A DNA stretch of 64,000 nt, taken from assembly GCA_964007475.1 (NCBI GenBank), contig OZ023273.1:66027560-66091559 (forward strand), in the 5' to 3' direction. Position 1 is the first letter of the stretch, and each line of letters opens with the position of its first letter. Positions 1-9,672 of the stretch are shown here, one piece after another. Source of the stretch: Hybos culiciformis. Taxonomy: Eukaryota > Arthropoda > Insecta > Diptera > Hybotidae. Made by a program: the position numbers and the translations under genes. The notes under the pieces were generated by a model. That model saw only the letters and a program-made list of their open reading frames with translations, was not told where the DNA came from and did not search any database.

Positions 1-568
1 CCTGTCTGTACACAGTATATATAGGTAAATAAAAAAAAATTCAAATGATATTCAATATGCCACATACAGATACAAATAAAATTATACCAAAACGAAATTG
101 CAGGCGATTGAGTACGTCAATTATATAATGACGCATATATATTTATCTAATTTTTTTATTCTATGAAACTTTTTTTGCAGATGTGGAAAAAACATTATGC
201 TGTTTCGAAAAAACTAAGAGCCTAGAAAAGTATGGATTCAAATTTAAAAATTCTAAGCTTTATTAAATTTATAATAATTTTTAATGTTTAATTTTAAAAT
301 TTCAGCTAATAAAATTTTTTAATATTCATTTTTTTTTATATTATTTTTTGTATAACCGCGATTGAACATATTCTAAGGACTTCGCTCTAGCCTCTGGTGT
401 TTTCAAATATCATTTCGAAAAATCCGGATGATCGCACATAAAGTATATACCTATCATTTTTTAAAATTGGATCGCTTTTGTATTTATTCCCTTTTTTTTC
501 CCTTAAAAAAATATTTCATTATTATACATGTAGGTATTATTAAAAATTAATGAGATAGTGCAGATGAC
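1..568. other. AT-rich sequence, no gene seen
   Basis: No exon, RNA gene or repeat end recognised. One slightly GC-richer patch (about 355-450) contains no open frame of note. Confidence 0.6.
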
Positions 569-825
569 GTGAACCACTCAGAATCGTCTGAAACTTGGAA
601 ATCAGTTCTTAAGGCAAAGGCCCCGTTTCGGAGATATGGCCCACAAAAGTTTTCATAGATTTTTGTATGGGCTATTTTTTTTGCCCCATTGGCCTAAAAT
701 GTATGAAAACTTTGGGAGGCCATATCTCTGAAACGAGGCCTTTGCCCCAAGAACTGATTTCAGTTTTGGGGGTTTGGACACCGCCTATACCCCCTCCAAG
801 TTTCAGCCGATTCTGAGTGGTTCAC
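569..825. mobile_element. Foldback/MITE-like palindromic element
   Basis: Two long arms are inverted copies of each other: GTGAACCACTCAGAATCG at 569 onward and its complement ending at 825. The match continues through GAAATCAGTTCTT, GGCAAAGGCC and GAGATATGGCC. The right arm has an extra GGGGGTTTGGAC...CCCCCTCC segment of about 30 bp. The loop contains a further small inverted repeat (GTTTTCAT/ATGAAAAC). GC content is well above the surroundings. No coding capacity was seen, and no clear target duplication could be defined. Confidence 0.75.
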
Positions 826-960
826 ATAACTTTAGCCAAAATTAAAATTTGGTAGGTACCTACTTACATTTTTAAGCAAAAAAATTTCAACTTTTTGTTT
901 TCTACTACAAAATAGTTTCGAATAAAATTTTCTAAAAACGAAATTTTTTTTTTTTTTTTT

Positions 961-1119
961 CGAGTTACATAATACACTTGACAACAAAATCCGAATACTT
1001 TCAGCCAACTTCATGAATATTTTCGATTGTCAAAAATAAAAATTTGCGTATTCGACTTACATAATACAAAAGAGTCGAATAAAAACATTTTAGAATCGAG
1101 TTACATAATAACCCCCCAG
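961..1119. repeat. Repeats of CGAGTTACATAATA and possible MITE end
   Basis: The motif CGA(G/C)TTACATAATA occurs three times, at about 961, 1049 and 1097. The last copy runs into ACCCCCC. Read on the minus strand it gives GGGGGGTTATTATGTAACTC, which resembles the inverted-repeat end of the element at 55714-55887. It may be the single surviving end of a related element. Confidence 0.35.
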
Positions 1120-3340
1120 GAATTAATTCCGAAATGATATGGAGTAAAATGCAACTGTAATCGAGAGGTTACGTTTACTACACCGAAACACCGAAACCTT
1201 CAATTCTCTTTCCTTATGTTTCAACAAAAACAAATGAATCAATTATTTATTTGTGATATGCAACTCATTCTTGATTTTATTTAATTATGAAATAAATTTT
1301 ATAAGAAAAATATATGGTATTTTTTATTAAAACAAAAAAAAAAAGCTCACCAATTTAAAATCTTACCTACCCTAATTTATTTTTCCTTTGAAAAAGTCTT
1401 AAAGAAATTTGTTTTTCTTTTATTTATTTCCATGATTTCTTATTCTTTTTTTTTGCTTGTGTATTGGCATATTTATTTACATATATATTTATTAAAGTAT
1501 ATATATGTAATATATATTTTATACTAAAAATGTATTCAAAATAAAGCAAAAATTATATTATATACATATATAATAACTGTGTATCCAATTTTTTATGTCA
1601 ACACCTCAAGGATACAAAAATAAAATATTCTGAATAAAAATGGAGAGGAAAAAAAAAAAAGAGGTTGTAGATTGGTCTAACAATAGAGAAAAGTGCCAAA
1701 GTTTTTCCATAATCATATCTTAAATAGACAATTTTCTTTATTATTTTCTTCGTTTTTTTTTTTCTTTTATGCATATTTTATATAAACTGTTATGGGACGA
1801 TTTCATCTATTTCCCGGCAAAAAGAAAAAATAAAGAAAAGAAGATAGCAAAAAAAAAAAATATATGTATTCAAGAAATTTTCATTCAAAGCAAAAATATT
1901 CACTACAGAAAAATATTTTTTTTTTTTATTTAAGGTTTTATACATTTATGCCAAAAAAAAAAAAAAACAAATACTTATCAAATTGTTGATATGGTCTTCT
2001 TTAAAAAAAAGAAAATTTTTTGTTGCTATTTTTATTTTTTTTTTCGCAAAATCTCAAACACATAATAATGATTCTTCGAATGATATCATATTTTTTTTGG
2101 TTAACATTATATATAAATGATACGATTAAAATTTCAATAAATTAAGGCAATTTAAAATAAATGTGAATAAAATATTTTAAATCTTTTTATATTGTACTCG
2201 TCAAATATAGTACGATTTTTGACACTTTACCTCCATCGCAGCGATAAAATTCAAAGTATTAAAGTTATCTATACTTCCAATTATCTTTGTAATACCACAA
2301 TTGATAAATTTCTGCATCGCTGTGTTGAAAAGTTCTAAAAGTAGAGTTTTGGTTCTAAAAATAGAGTTTTAATAAATATGACTTAAAAAAAATTTTTTTT
2401 ACTTGAAACAAAAATGTCATAAAAAATGTGAATGACAATAATACAAAAATATAGGAAACTGGAAAAATGCTGAATTTAAATAGATGTGTGTTTTTATATC
2501 CCCACAGCTGATATACCCTCATTGAAGTACATAACGATCTTGATTCTTGTGGTGAAGATTTCTTAAATGTAAGTACTCCACTTTATCATTTGTCCTACTC
2601 TACTTAAAGCATCATCTGGGATCGTTTTAGTTTAATTTTCCAAACAAAATATTTTTTCCTATATACTGACAGCGTTTACCCTGTACGCTTATACATATAA
2701 CATGAATATGTTTTTAATTCTTCTAGCTTTAAGAAGGGCTCCGAAATGAAAAATTTCATACACAAATTGTAATATGAAAATCAACGTAGTATATTATATA
2801 CTTCGATGCTCTCTAAGTATTATTATAATGTGAACTTAATGGCGTTCTTTTAAAATGCCAAATTCAATTTCAAGTGGGTAAATTTTAAAATGTGTATAAA
2901 GAAAAATTTGATGAGAAAATGTTAACTTAAAAAAAACTATACTTAGTTTTTTTTTTTTTTTTTTTTATTTTTTAGAAAAAATGTTCAACTTGAAATATTT
3001 TTGGTATATCAAAAGCACTAAAAAATTTCAACTATTTTAAAAATATATTTATTTAGGGAAAGCTTTTAAAAATTCGATGGAATGTTATATACAAAAAAAA
3101 TAAAAAATAAATTTTAATTTTCTTTTGTTGTTAACTATAGAGAAATTTTTTCTTGAAGTATCTTATATATATTAGAATATTTAATAGCATTATAGTATTT
3201 AATTCTTCAAAGAAAAACTTCAGTATAACAATTTTTATATATACAATATACATATAGTATGTTAAATATAATAGGTATTTTATTAATTAATTATAATTCT
3301 TTATTATATACATTGTATATAATATAAAATAAATAATGTG
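1120..3340. other. AT-rich intergenic sequence
   Basis: No gene recognised. Mostly A/T homopolymers and TA-rich tracts. A short tandem duplication, GTTCTAAAARTAGAGTTTT, lies at about 2331-2372. An isolated splice-like pair at 2490-2575 was considered and rejected as an exon. Confidence 0.6.
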
Positions 3341-3673
3341 TTATTATAGTAGATTATTGTATATGTTAACTAAATTTGTTATTAATTACGAGTTCTGTAT
3401 ACACAAAAACACATTGACACGAGTCAATACTTATACCACGAGACCGAAGGTCGAGTGATATAAATTGACAAGTGCCTATGTGTTTTTGTTAACATATCCA
3501 ATATACTGTTTTAATGTGCATGTGTAAGGTAGTTGCAGTCTATACATTTACAATGAAAAAAAAAAAACCAAAGTTGACATACACATTTTTTTTCTCATTT
3601 TTTGTTGGTATTTGTCTGTATTGAAATATTGTGAGAACATCTAAATGATTTCACTATTTACGCTGATGCATCT

Positions 3674-3846
3674 TGATAAAATAAAACGATGTGGTTTCGA
3701 TGAAGTTCAGAATATAAGTGAGGTTTTATTTAAAAAAATATAATTAAAGTAAAATTATATGCAATGATTTTATACCTCTTTTTACATATAATAAAAACAT
3801 ACGATAAATAGACAAAACAGTAATAATTCATTATAATAATTCAACA
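3674..3846 (-). repeat. 3' LTR of copia element
   Basis: This 173-bp terminal repeat reads TGATAAAATA at the left and ATTCAACA at the right on the plus strand. It equals 7893-8065 except for one C/T difference in the GTGGTTTYGATG segment. By element orientation it is the 3' LTR. Confidence 0.95.
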
Positions 3847-3856
3847 CTTCCACTTA
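3847..3856 (-). promoter_or_regulatory. Polypurine tract of copia element
   Basis: On the minus strand TAAGTGGAAG directly precedes the TGTTG start of the 3' LTR. This is the expected position for plus-strand priming. The tract is short, and it is called from position and purine content only. Confidence 0.6.
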
Positions 3857-3898
3857 TTTATCATATATGTTTTCATTTCACAATTCAAAAAATAATCT

Positions 3899-4361
3899 TT
3901 AGTAATGAATGTCTTGTATTAAATTAATTTCTTTACGAAATTTTTCAAATTTTAATTTACATAATGGTTTCGTTAAAAAATCTGCAACTTGATCTTCACT
4001 TGATATATACTTCAATTCAAAAAAATTTTCTACATATTTTTCACGAATAAAGTGGTATCTGACATCTATATGTTTTGTCCGCTTATGAAATTCGGGATTT
4101 TTGATCAATTTTATTGCTGATTGATTATCTACATACAATGTGGGTGTAGTATTAGATTTTGGAATCAATTCGGTTATAAGTTGTTGCAACCATACTATTT
4201 CTTTTACTGCTTCGGAAGCTGAAACATATTCCGACTCAGTTGATGATAGTGACACAGTTTTTTGGCGTTGTGATAACCAACTAATAGCACCGCCTGATAG
4301 TAAAAAAATAAAACCACTTGTGGATCTTCGAGTTTCTATGTCCCCAGCTTAATCAGCATCA
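3899..4361 (-). pseudogene. copia RNase H domain (disrupted)
   Basis: The C-terminal RNase H segment of copia pol. The uninterrupted part (3899-4255) has the family motifs [17 protein letters not shown] and [15 protein letters not shown], and ends at a stop at 3899. The frame can be followed upstream through [17 protein letters not shown] and SWLSQRQK, but a TAA at 4349-4351 interrupts it. A further frameshift at about 4362-4370 separates it from the reverse transcriptase frame. Both lesions lie in the same 20-bp stretch. Confidence 0.85.
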
Positions 4362-5640
4362 CTAAAACAATTTAGTTTTATTATTAAAAAAAATTCCATA
4401 ATTTTCTGTCCCCTTTATGTACTTGAAAATACGTTTAACTGCATTTACATGAATAGACTTAGGATTTTCTAGAAACCGGCTAACATATCCAACAGCATAA
4501 GCTATGTCAGGTCTTGTCGCAACTGCTAGATACATAAGGCTGCCAACAGCTTCTCGATATGGAAATTTGGTGCTTGGTACAATTTCATCGTTACTAAATT
4601 TCGAAATTTCAGCTGGTACGGACACCGATTTGCAGTCAATCATATTAAATCTTTTAAGCACCTTTTTAGCATATGTCTCTTGATGTATCTGGATATTGCC
4701 TGCAGAATCTCTTAAAATTTCCAATCCCAAAAAATAGTTTGCATCTGATGTTGTTATCTCAAATTCTCTTTTTAGATAATTCAATAAAACTTTTATATCG
4801 CTATCATTACTTGCTGCTATTAACCCGTCCTCTATGTAAATAGCCAAAAATATTTTCTTACCTTCACGATTATGGCTATAAAACACACAAGCATCTGATT
4901 TACTTATCTCGAAATCAAACTTCTTTAGAAAATTTGTAAATTTCTTGTTCCAACAGCGTGAAGACTGTTTTAAGCCATATAGACTTTTATGTAATTTACA
5001 TACTTTTCCAGGTATTGCAACAAAACCTTTTGGTTGTTTCATAAAAATATCTTCTGCTAATTCTCCATTCAAAAACGCAGTTTTTATGTCAAACTGTTCA
5101 AGTTTTAAATTTTCTGCTGCTGATGTAGCTAAAATCGTTCTAATTGAAGAAAAACGTACAACAGGGCTAAAAGTTTCTGTGTAATCAATACCGTATTCTT
5201 GGATAAACCCACGAACAACTAATCTGGCTTTATATCTTTCAATTTTTCCGCCTTTTGAATATTTGATTTTATATACCCATTTGTTATCAATTATTTTTCT
5301 ATTATCTGGTAAATCAACCAATGACCATGTCTGGTTTTTTTCTAGTGAAAAAATTTCTTCTTTCATAGCTGCAACCCACTTATCTTTTAATGGTGACTTC
5401 AAAGCTTGATTATAAGTATCTGGTTCATCCACATTGGCAACAAAAGCAAAACCTACATCTAAGGCAAAATTACAGCTGGAAAGTAATCGTGGTCGCAAGT
5501 TATACTTCGGTTCATTTTGCTTTATAGGATCTTCCACTGAATTATCAACTTCATTTATTTCTTCATTTTGTTCTTCCTTTTGATCTTGATTTTCTTCTTC
5601 AGCAGACGACTGGCTAAAACTAGAATTTTCAAGATCATGT
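4362..5640 (-). pseudogene. copia reverse transcriptase domain (disrupted)
   Basis: The reverse transcriptase part of copia pol. The clearest block is 4362-5537 (391 residues), and the same frame stays open upstream to about 5640 through an acidic linker. Family motifs are visible: NKWVYKIKYSKGG, RLVVRGF, FDIKTAFLNGEL, KSLYGLKQSSRCWN, and YFLGLEI near the end. The catalytic box reads YIED in this copy where copia-type enzymes normally have YVDD, so one catalytic aspartate is replaced by glutamate. The frame ends at a stop at 4362-4364 created by a frameshift. Confidence 0.9.
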
Positions 5641-6640
5641 GTATTGGATAAAAAATGTAATTTTTTAATAAACTTTCTTTTTGCATATTAGGTTCATTTT
5701 CTTTTTCTATATTTTCATTAAAAATTACGTCACGTGAAATTTCAATGCGCTTGGTATCTAACATCCATACTCGAAAACCTTTCGTATTTATCTCATAACC
5801 CACAAAAATTCCTTTTCTTGATTTTGAGCACCACTTTCGTCGCTTTTCTTTTGGTACATGAAAATAAGCTTCACAACCAAACGTTTTAAAAAAAGAAATA
5901 TCTGGCATTTTATTAAACCATAATTCGTATGGAACTTTTGCTTCGACTGAACTAGAACCACTTCTATTTAAAAGAAATACAGCTGTACTAACCGCTTCGC
6001 CCCAAAACTTTATGCTTAATTTCTTTGAGTAAATCATAGATCTAGCCAACTCAACAATTGTTCGCATATCACGTTCTGCCCTACCATTTTGTTGGGGTGT
6101 ATAAACATTACTTTTTTGGTGACTTATACCATTATCTCGAAGTAAGTTAGAAAACAATTCATTTTTATATTCCAGACCATTATCAGATCTTATTACTTTT
6201 ACCTTTTCACCAGTATCAATAAAAACTTGCTTTAGAAATAATTCAGTAAAGTCAGTAACTTGAGATTTTTCTTTAAGCATATAAACATAACGAAAATTAC
6301 TAAAATCATCTTTAAACAATAAGAAATATCTGGAATTTCCATAAGAATTTTCCTGCATTGGCCCGCATAAATCTGTATGCACCAATTCGCCAATTTTCGT
6401 ACCTCTGCTTTTACTACAAGGAAAGGGAAATCTACTTTGCTTGCCTTTCAAGCACGGCTCGCAAAAAAAATTATTGTTGTTAAATTTAATATCAAATTTT
6501 TTTAGAACCGTTTTAACCTGTGTAACATTTTGATGTCCTAAACGTTCATGCCATAACTGCAAGCTATCTATTTTAACAGCTGAATTAGCTTTTGAATAAC
6601 GGTCTACTACCTTAAACAACAACTTAAAAAGACGGGATTC
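5555..6640 (-). pseudogene. copia integrase domain (disrupted)
   Basis: The integrase of copia pol. The N-terminal zinc-binding motif is visible as HERLGH with CEPCLKGKQ. The core catalytic residues appear in VHTDLCGPM, RSDNGLEY and QQNGRAERDM (D, D, E), followed by the GCEAYFHVP/GIFVGY segment of the GAG-pre-integrase/copia type. An in-frame TGA at 6641-6643 separates it from the protease. Near 5661-5666 the minus strand has six A's where the two flanking open frames would join with seven; after that point this frame reads nonsense and the reverse transcriptase frame takes over. Confidence 0.9.
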
Positions 6641-7003
6641 TCATATAGCTACTGCAACAGTTTCGCCATTTTTGTTTAACTCACATTTTTTTTCATCCGA
6701 AAAAAGTGTGAACCCTTTGTCGAGGGCGCGATTAGAAGAGAAAAGATTAAGTTTAATATCTGGAACATACAGAACATCAGACAGGTGCTTTTCAACCCAT
6801 TTATTTTTGTTAAAAGCTTTAATGTTAATGTCACCTTTTCCAAAAGCTTGTATTTTGTCACCATTACCAATTTTTACATACACTGGATGAGAAAATGTTT
6901 TGTAATTTACAAACCAACTTTTGATAAAAGACATATGGTCGCTTGCTCCCGAGTCAAGGTACCAACTCTCGGATTCGGAACATCCGTTTAGAGTCTGACT
7001 CAC
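6641..7003 (-). pseudogene. copia aspartic protease domain (disrupted)
   Basis: The protease segment of copia pol, 120 residues. It carries the retropepsin active-site motif YLDSGASDHM and downstream VLYVPDIKLNLFS, both typical of Ty1/copia. It ends at a TGA (6641-6643) that is in frame with the integrase, so a single base change rather than an indel explains the break. Its frame differs by one from gag; the shift lies at about 7030-7045. Confidence 0.9.
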
Positions 7004-7797
7004 AAACGCCTCACCTTCAACATTTGATTTATTTCCTTTTTATTTGGACAATTTACCTTCCAATGGCCTGGCTGCTTACAAATAAAACATTTATTTTTAT
7101 TTTTATTTACCTTATTTCCAGACTTAACCTTTTTTGCCACTAAAGCATCGCTTTCACATTTGTGTTGACTTTCAATTCTGGCCTCTTCTATCAATAATCG
7201 GTCGACCAAATTTTTCAGATTTTGATCACATTGTGCCGTTGATTCCCATGCTGAATAAAAATGATTGTAATGTGACGGAAGTGTCATTAAAATTTTAGTT
7301 ATGATCATGCTGTCTGAGATATTTGCACCTAAATATTTTAATTGTTGAACAATTTTCTGTAATTTTGAAACGTGAATAGATAAATTATCTTCAGGATCTT
7401 TTGTGAAACTATAAAAGCGCTGTTGCAACAGATGCACACTCATTTTTGATTTTTGTTCAAAAACTGCTTCAAGTTTTTCCCACATTTCACTGGATGTATT
7501 ACAGCTCATAATGTGCAACATAGGTTGTTTGCCCATTGTAGTAGCTATAATCTTTTGTGCCTTGTGGTCCTTTTTATTCCATTTAGAAACCAAAGTACTA
7601 TATTCTGCCTCAGTTTGTTCAGTACTTGGCTTTCTTACCGGACATTTATCACTACCATTTACTAGATCCCACAATTCATTCGATTTTAAAACAATTTTTA
7701 TTTGAAACTTCCTAAATAGCCAGTGATCATTTTCCTCTAATTTTTCAATTTTAATAAAATCTCCATCCATCATTAAAATATCCAATAAAACAATCAA
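7000..7797 (-). pseudogene. copia Gag (frameshifted off from pol)
   Basis: The Gag protein of the copia element, 265 residues from the first Met; a later Met at about 7770 (MDGDF) is the more likely start. It has the UBN2-like copia gag region (residues about 10-190) and a CCHC zinc knuckle, CFICKQPGHWKVNC, near residue 240. In copia, gag and pol form one frame; here the frame changes just after the zinc knuckle, within A-runs at about 7030-7045. The usual role is to form the particle and package the RNA. Confidence 0.9.
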
Positions 7798-7878
7798 AAA
7801 AATTGACCCCTTTTTTTTTTTTTTTATTTATTAAAAATTTCTAAAGTTATTTTTATTCTTTTGTACAAATAAAATTGC

Positions 7879-7892
7879 CTGGGCCCATAACC
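7879..7892 (-). promoter_or_regulatory. Primer-binding site (initiator tRNA-Met type)
   Basis: On the minus strand GGTTATGGGCCCAG follows the 5' LTR directly. This is the known copia primer site, complementary to an internal part of initiator tRNA-Met rather than to its 3' end. Confidence 0.85.
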
Positions 7893-8065
7893 TGATAAAA
7901 TAAAACGATGTGGTTTTGATGAAGTTCAGAATATAAGTGAGGTTTTATTTAAAAAAATATAATTAAAGTAAAATTATATGCAATGATTTTATACCTCTTT
8001 TTACATATAATAAAAACATACGATAAATAGACAAAACAGTAATAATTCATTATAATAATTCAACA
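7893..8065 (-). repeat. 5' LTR of copia element
   Basis: This 173-bp repeat is identical to 3674-3846 but for one base. Copia promoter and R region should lie here, but no motif could be assigned with confidence. Confidence 0.95.
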
Positions 8066-8244
8066 CATCTAAATGATTTCATTATTCACGCAGATGCATC
8101 TAAATGATTTCATTATTCACGCTGATGCATCGAAATGATTGCATGTGTATTGACGCATATAATATTCCATTTAGTGATCTAAATTCTATGGTACTAAATA
8201 CAACATATCGATCACATGACCATTAAAAAAAATTATTTTTTCCT

Positions 8245-8698
8245 AATGTACATTAGACTGGTTCACAAGAAATTTTTTTTTGCCGCCCGTACAGATTCTG
8301 AAAGCTTACATCAAGAAACGATTTTTCGAAATTTTGTTTCCCCATCAAGCGCAATCAGTTTTTGTGATTTTTGAGGCCTCTAGACCCACCTTATTATGTT
8401 CAAAACTCTATTTAAGTTTTTTCTCTTTCAATATTTTTTTCCACCTGAAATTGTAGCTTAAGTGTCTTGATGCTCCCTTCTTTTTTTGTTGACATCGTAA
8501 CTATACGAGTCATACTTTTTTTTTAGAACTCCCTAAAAGTGAATTTTAACGTAAGATAAAATTTTATTAGGTTCTGTTTTAAATCAAATGTTATTAAAAA
8601 AGCGTTTTCTCTTTTTTTTCAGTTAATTATTCAAAATCTGCATGGGAGGCAAGGAAATCTCAACATGACCCCAAAAATCAACCGGTCTAATGTACATT
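8245..8698. mobile_element. TIR element (MITE-like), TIR AATGTACATTAGAC
   Basis: The 19-bp inverted repeats AATGTACATTAGACTGGTT (8245) and its complement with one mismatch (ending 8698) bound about 454 bp without coding capacity. The interior has local GC enrichment near both ends. A flanking TA is possible, but the target duplication is uncertain. It lies directly right of family X copy A. Confidence 0.65.
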
Positions 8699-9290
8699 GA
8701 TTAAAACACCCATTATTTTTATTTGAGCTAGAAGATAGAAATAGAAAAAAAAGTGTATATAAATATCTCGATCTAAGACTAAATGGATACTATATTTAGA
8801 CCATTCGAGGCAAATATTTCCTTTTATTTTATTTTATAATTCATTATGTAGATCATTATAATTAATTTGATAAGTTGAAGGAAGTATTTCTAACGAAAAC
8901 TAAATACAAAGGTATTATGTATAGATGAACACTAAAAAGATATCATAATTATATTAATGTTTAATTATTAATGTAATGTGATCTAAATCCTTAGTTGAAC
9001 AAAAAACAAGAAACCATTTTTAAAGTGTTTCATAATTATAACGTCGAACATATTTTGCTGTTTTTAACATACAAAATAACAAATAATTTAACAAATTCAA
9101 ACATTGTCAGCATGATTGATTATAATGTGTTTCAGAAATTAAAGAATGATGCCATTTGAAAGGCAATTTAACGTATATATAAATTTAATTCAAAAAATGA
9201 TCTGTTGTATGTCACAATTATTGTCAAAATAATAAAATATCAACTATATACATAAAAATAGTTAAATTACAGAGAAATATAGAATTCACA
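8699..9290. other. AT-rich intergenic sequence
   Basis: No gene or repeat recognised here. Confidence 0.6.
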
Positions 9291-9405
9291 AAGGAATAAT
9301 TTCATACAACTTATAGTTAAGTATAGCTCCAATTCACATATTTACAAATACTATCAAATGGAGCTGATTACTTTTCATAGTAAAGAAGTTGTATGAAATT
9401 ATTCC
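9291..9405. mobile_element. Short hairpin MITE-like repeat
   Basis: Inverted arms AAGGAATAATTTCATACAAC (from 9291) and their complement (ending 9405) are separated by about 70 bp that includes a second inner pair, AGCTCCA/TGGAGCT. No coding capacity. Confidence 0.6.
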
Positions 9406-9609
9406 TCTGAGTATATATTAATTTTCTCTGTTGTTGAATCTTAAATTACTAAATGGGCATATTTGTTTTGGAAATAAAATTTTTATCTAATACAATGAAA
9501 AAATGTACGATTCCAAGGCCGATCGATCATCATCATCCAAATCAAAATCAAATAAAAAGTATTTTCACTTCAATTTCGAATGCCTAAGCGATTATTTCTA
9601 TAAAAATTT

Positions 9610-9672
9610 TTAATATATAATGCCCAACAAAACATTAATATATAATGCCCAACATTAATATAATGCCCAAAT
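9610..9672. repeat. Minisatellite ATTAATATATAATGCCCAAC
   Basis: About three tandem copies of a roughly 20-bp unit containing ATAATGCCCAA, with small length differences. Confidence 0.7.

Larger units (their letters stand above)
3674..8065 (-). mobile_element. Ty1/copia LTR retrotransposon, full-length but mutated
   Basis: This is a complete LTR element of 4392 bp in minus orientation. Two 173-bp LTRs (3674-3846 and 7893-8065) differ at one base, begin with TG and end with CA. A direct CATCT repeat flanks the element at 3669-3673 and 8066-8070, which is the 5-bp duplication expected of a copia integrase. Next to the 5' LTR is a primer-binding site matching initiator tRNA-Met, as in Drosophila copia, and a purine-rich tract precedes the 3' LTR. 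Between them lie gag, protease, integrase, reverse transcriptase and RNase H in the order typical of copia. The reading frame is broken by three frameshifts and two stop codons, so this copy should not be autonomous. Integration was recent by LTR identity. Confidence 0.95.
3341..8228 (+). mobile_element. Family X element, copy A (split by copia)
   Basis: This is one of three related elements in the window. It starts with ATTATAGTAGATTA and a subterminal inverted repeat (about 3372-3490), followed by CTGTTTTAATG, a T-rich stretch and a GTATTGAAATATTGTGAG motif. It then has 31-bp repeats of the type CATCTAAATGATTTCAYTAT and ends near GATCACATGACCATTAAAA. The copia retrotransposon at 3674-8065 interrupts the 31-bp repeat array, so copy A is older than the copia insertion. 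The right arm of its hairpin is partly deleted. No coding sequence of its own is left, so it is non-autonomous. Boundaries come from comparison with copies B and C and are good to about 10 bp. The superfamily is not settled. Confidence 0.6.

Noticed and set aside
832..1014. Minus-strand open frame of 60 residues.
   Set aside because: Driven by a T homopolymer and lysine runs; it overlaps simple repeats and has no family signal.
2490..2575. Splice-like pair (CCCCACAG ... AAT|GTAAGTACT) that could bound a 61-bp exon.
   Set aside because: No frame is open across the whole segment from that acceptor, no neighbouring exon was found, and no protein family is recognised.
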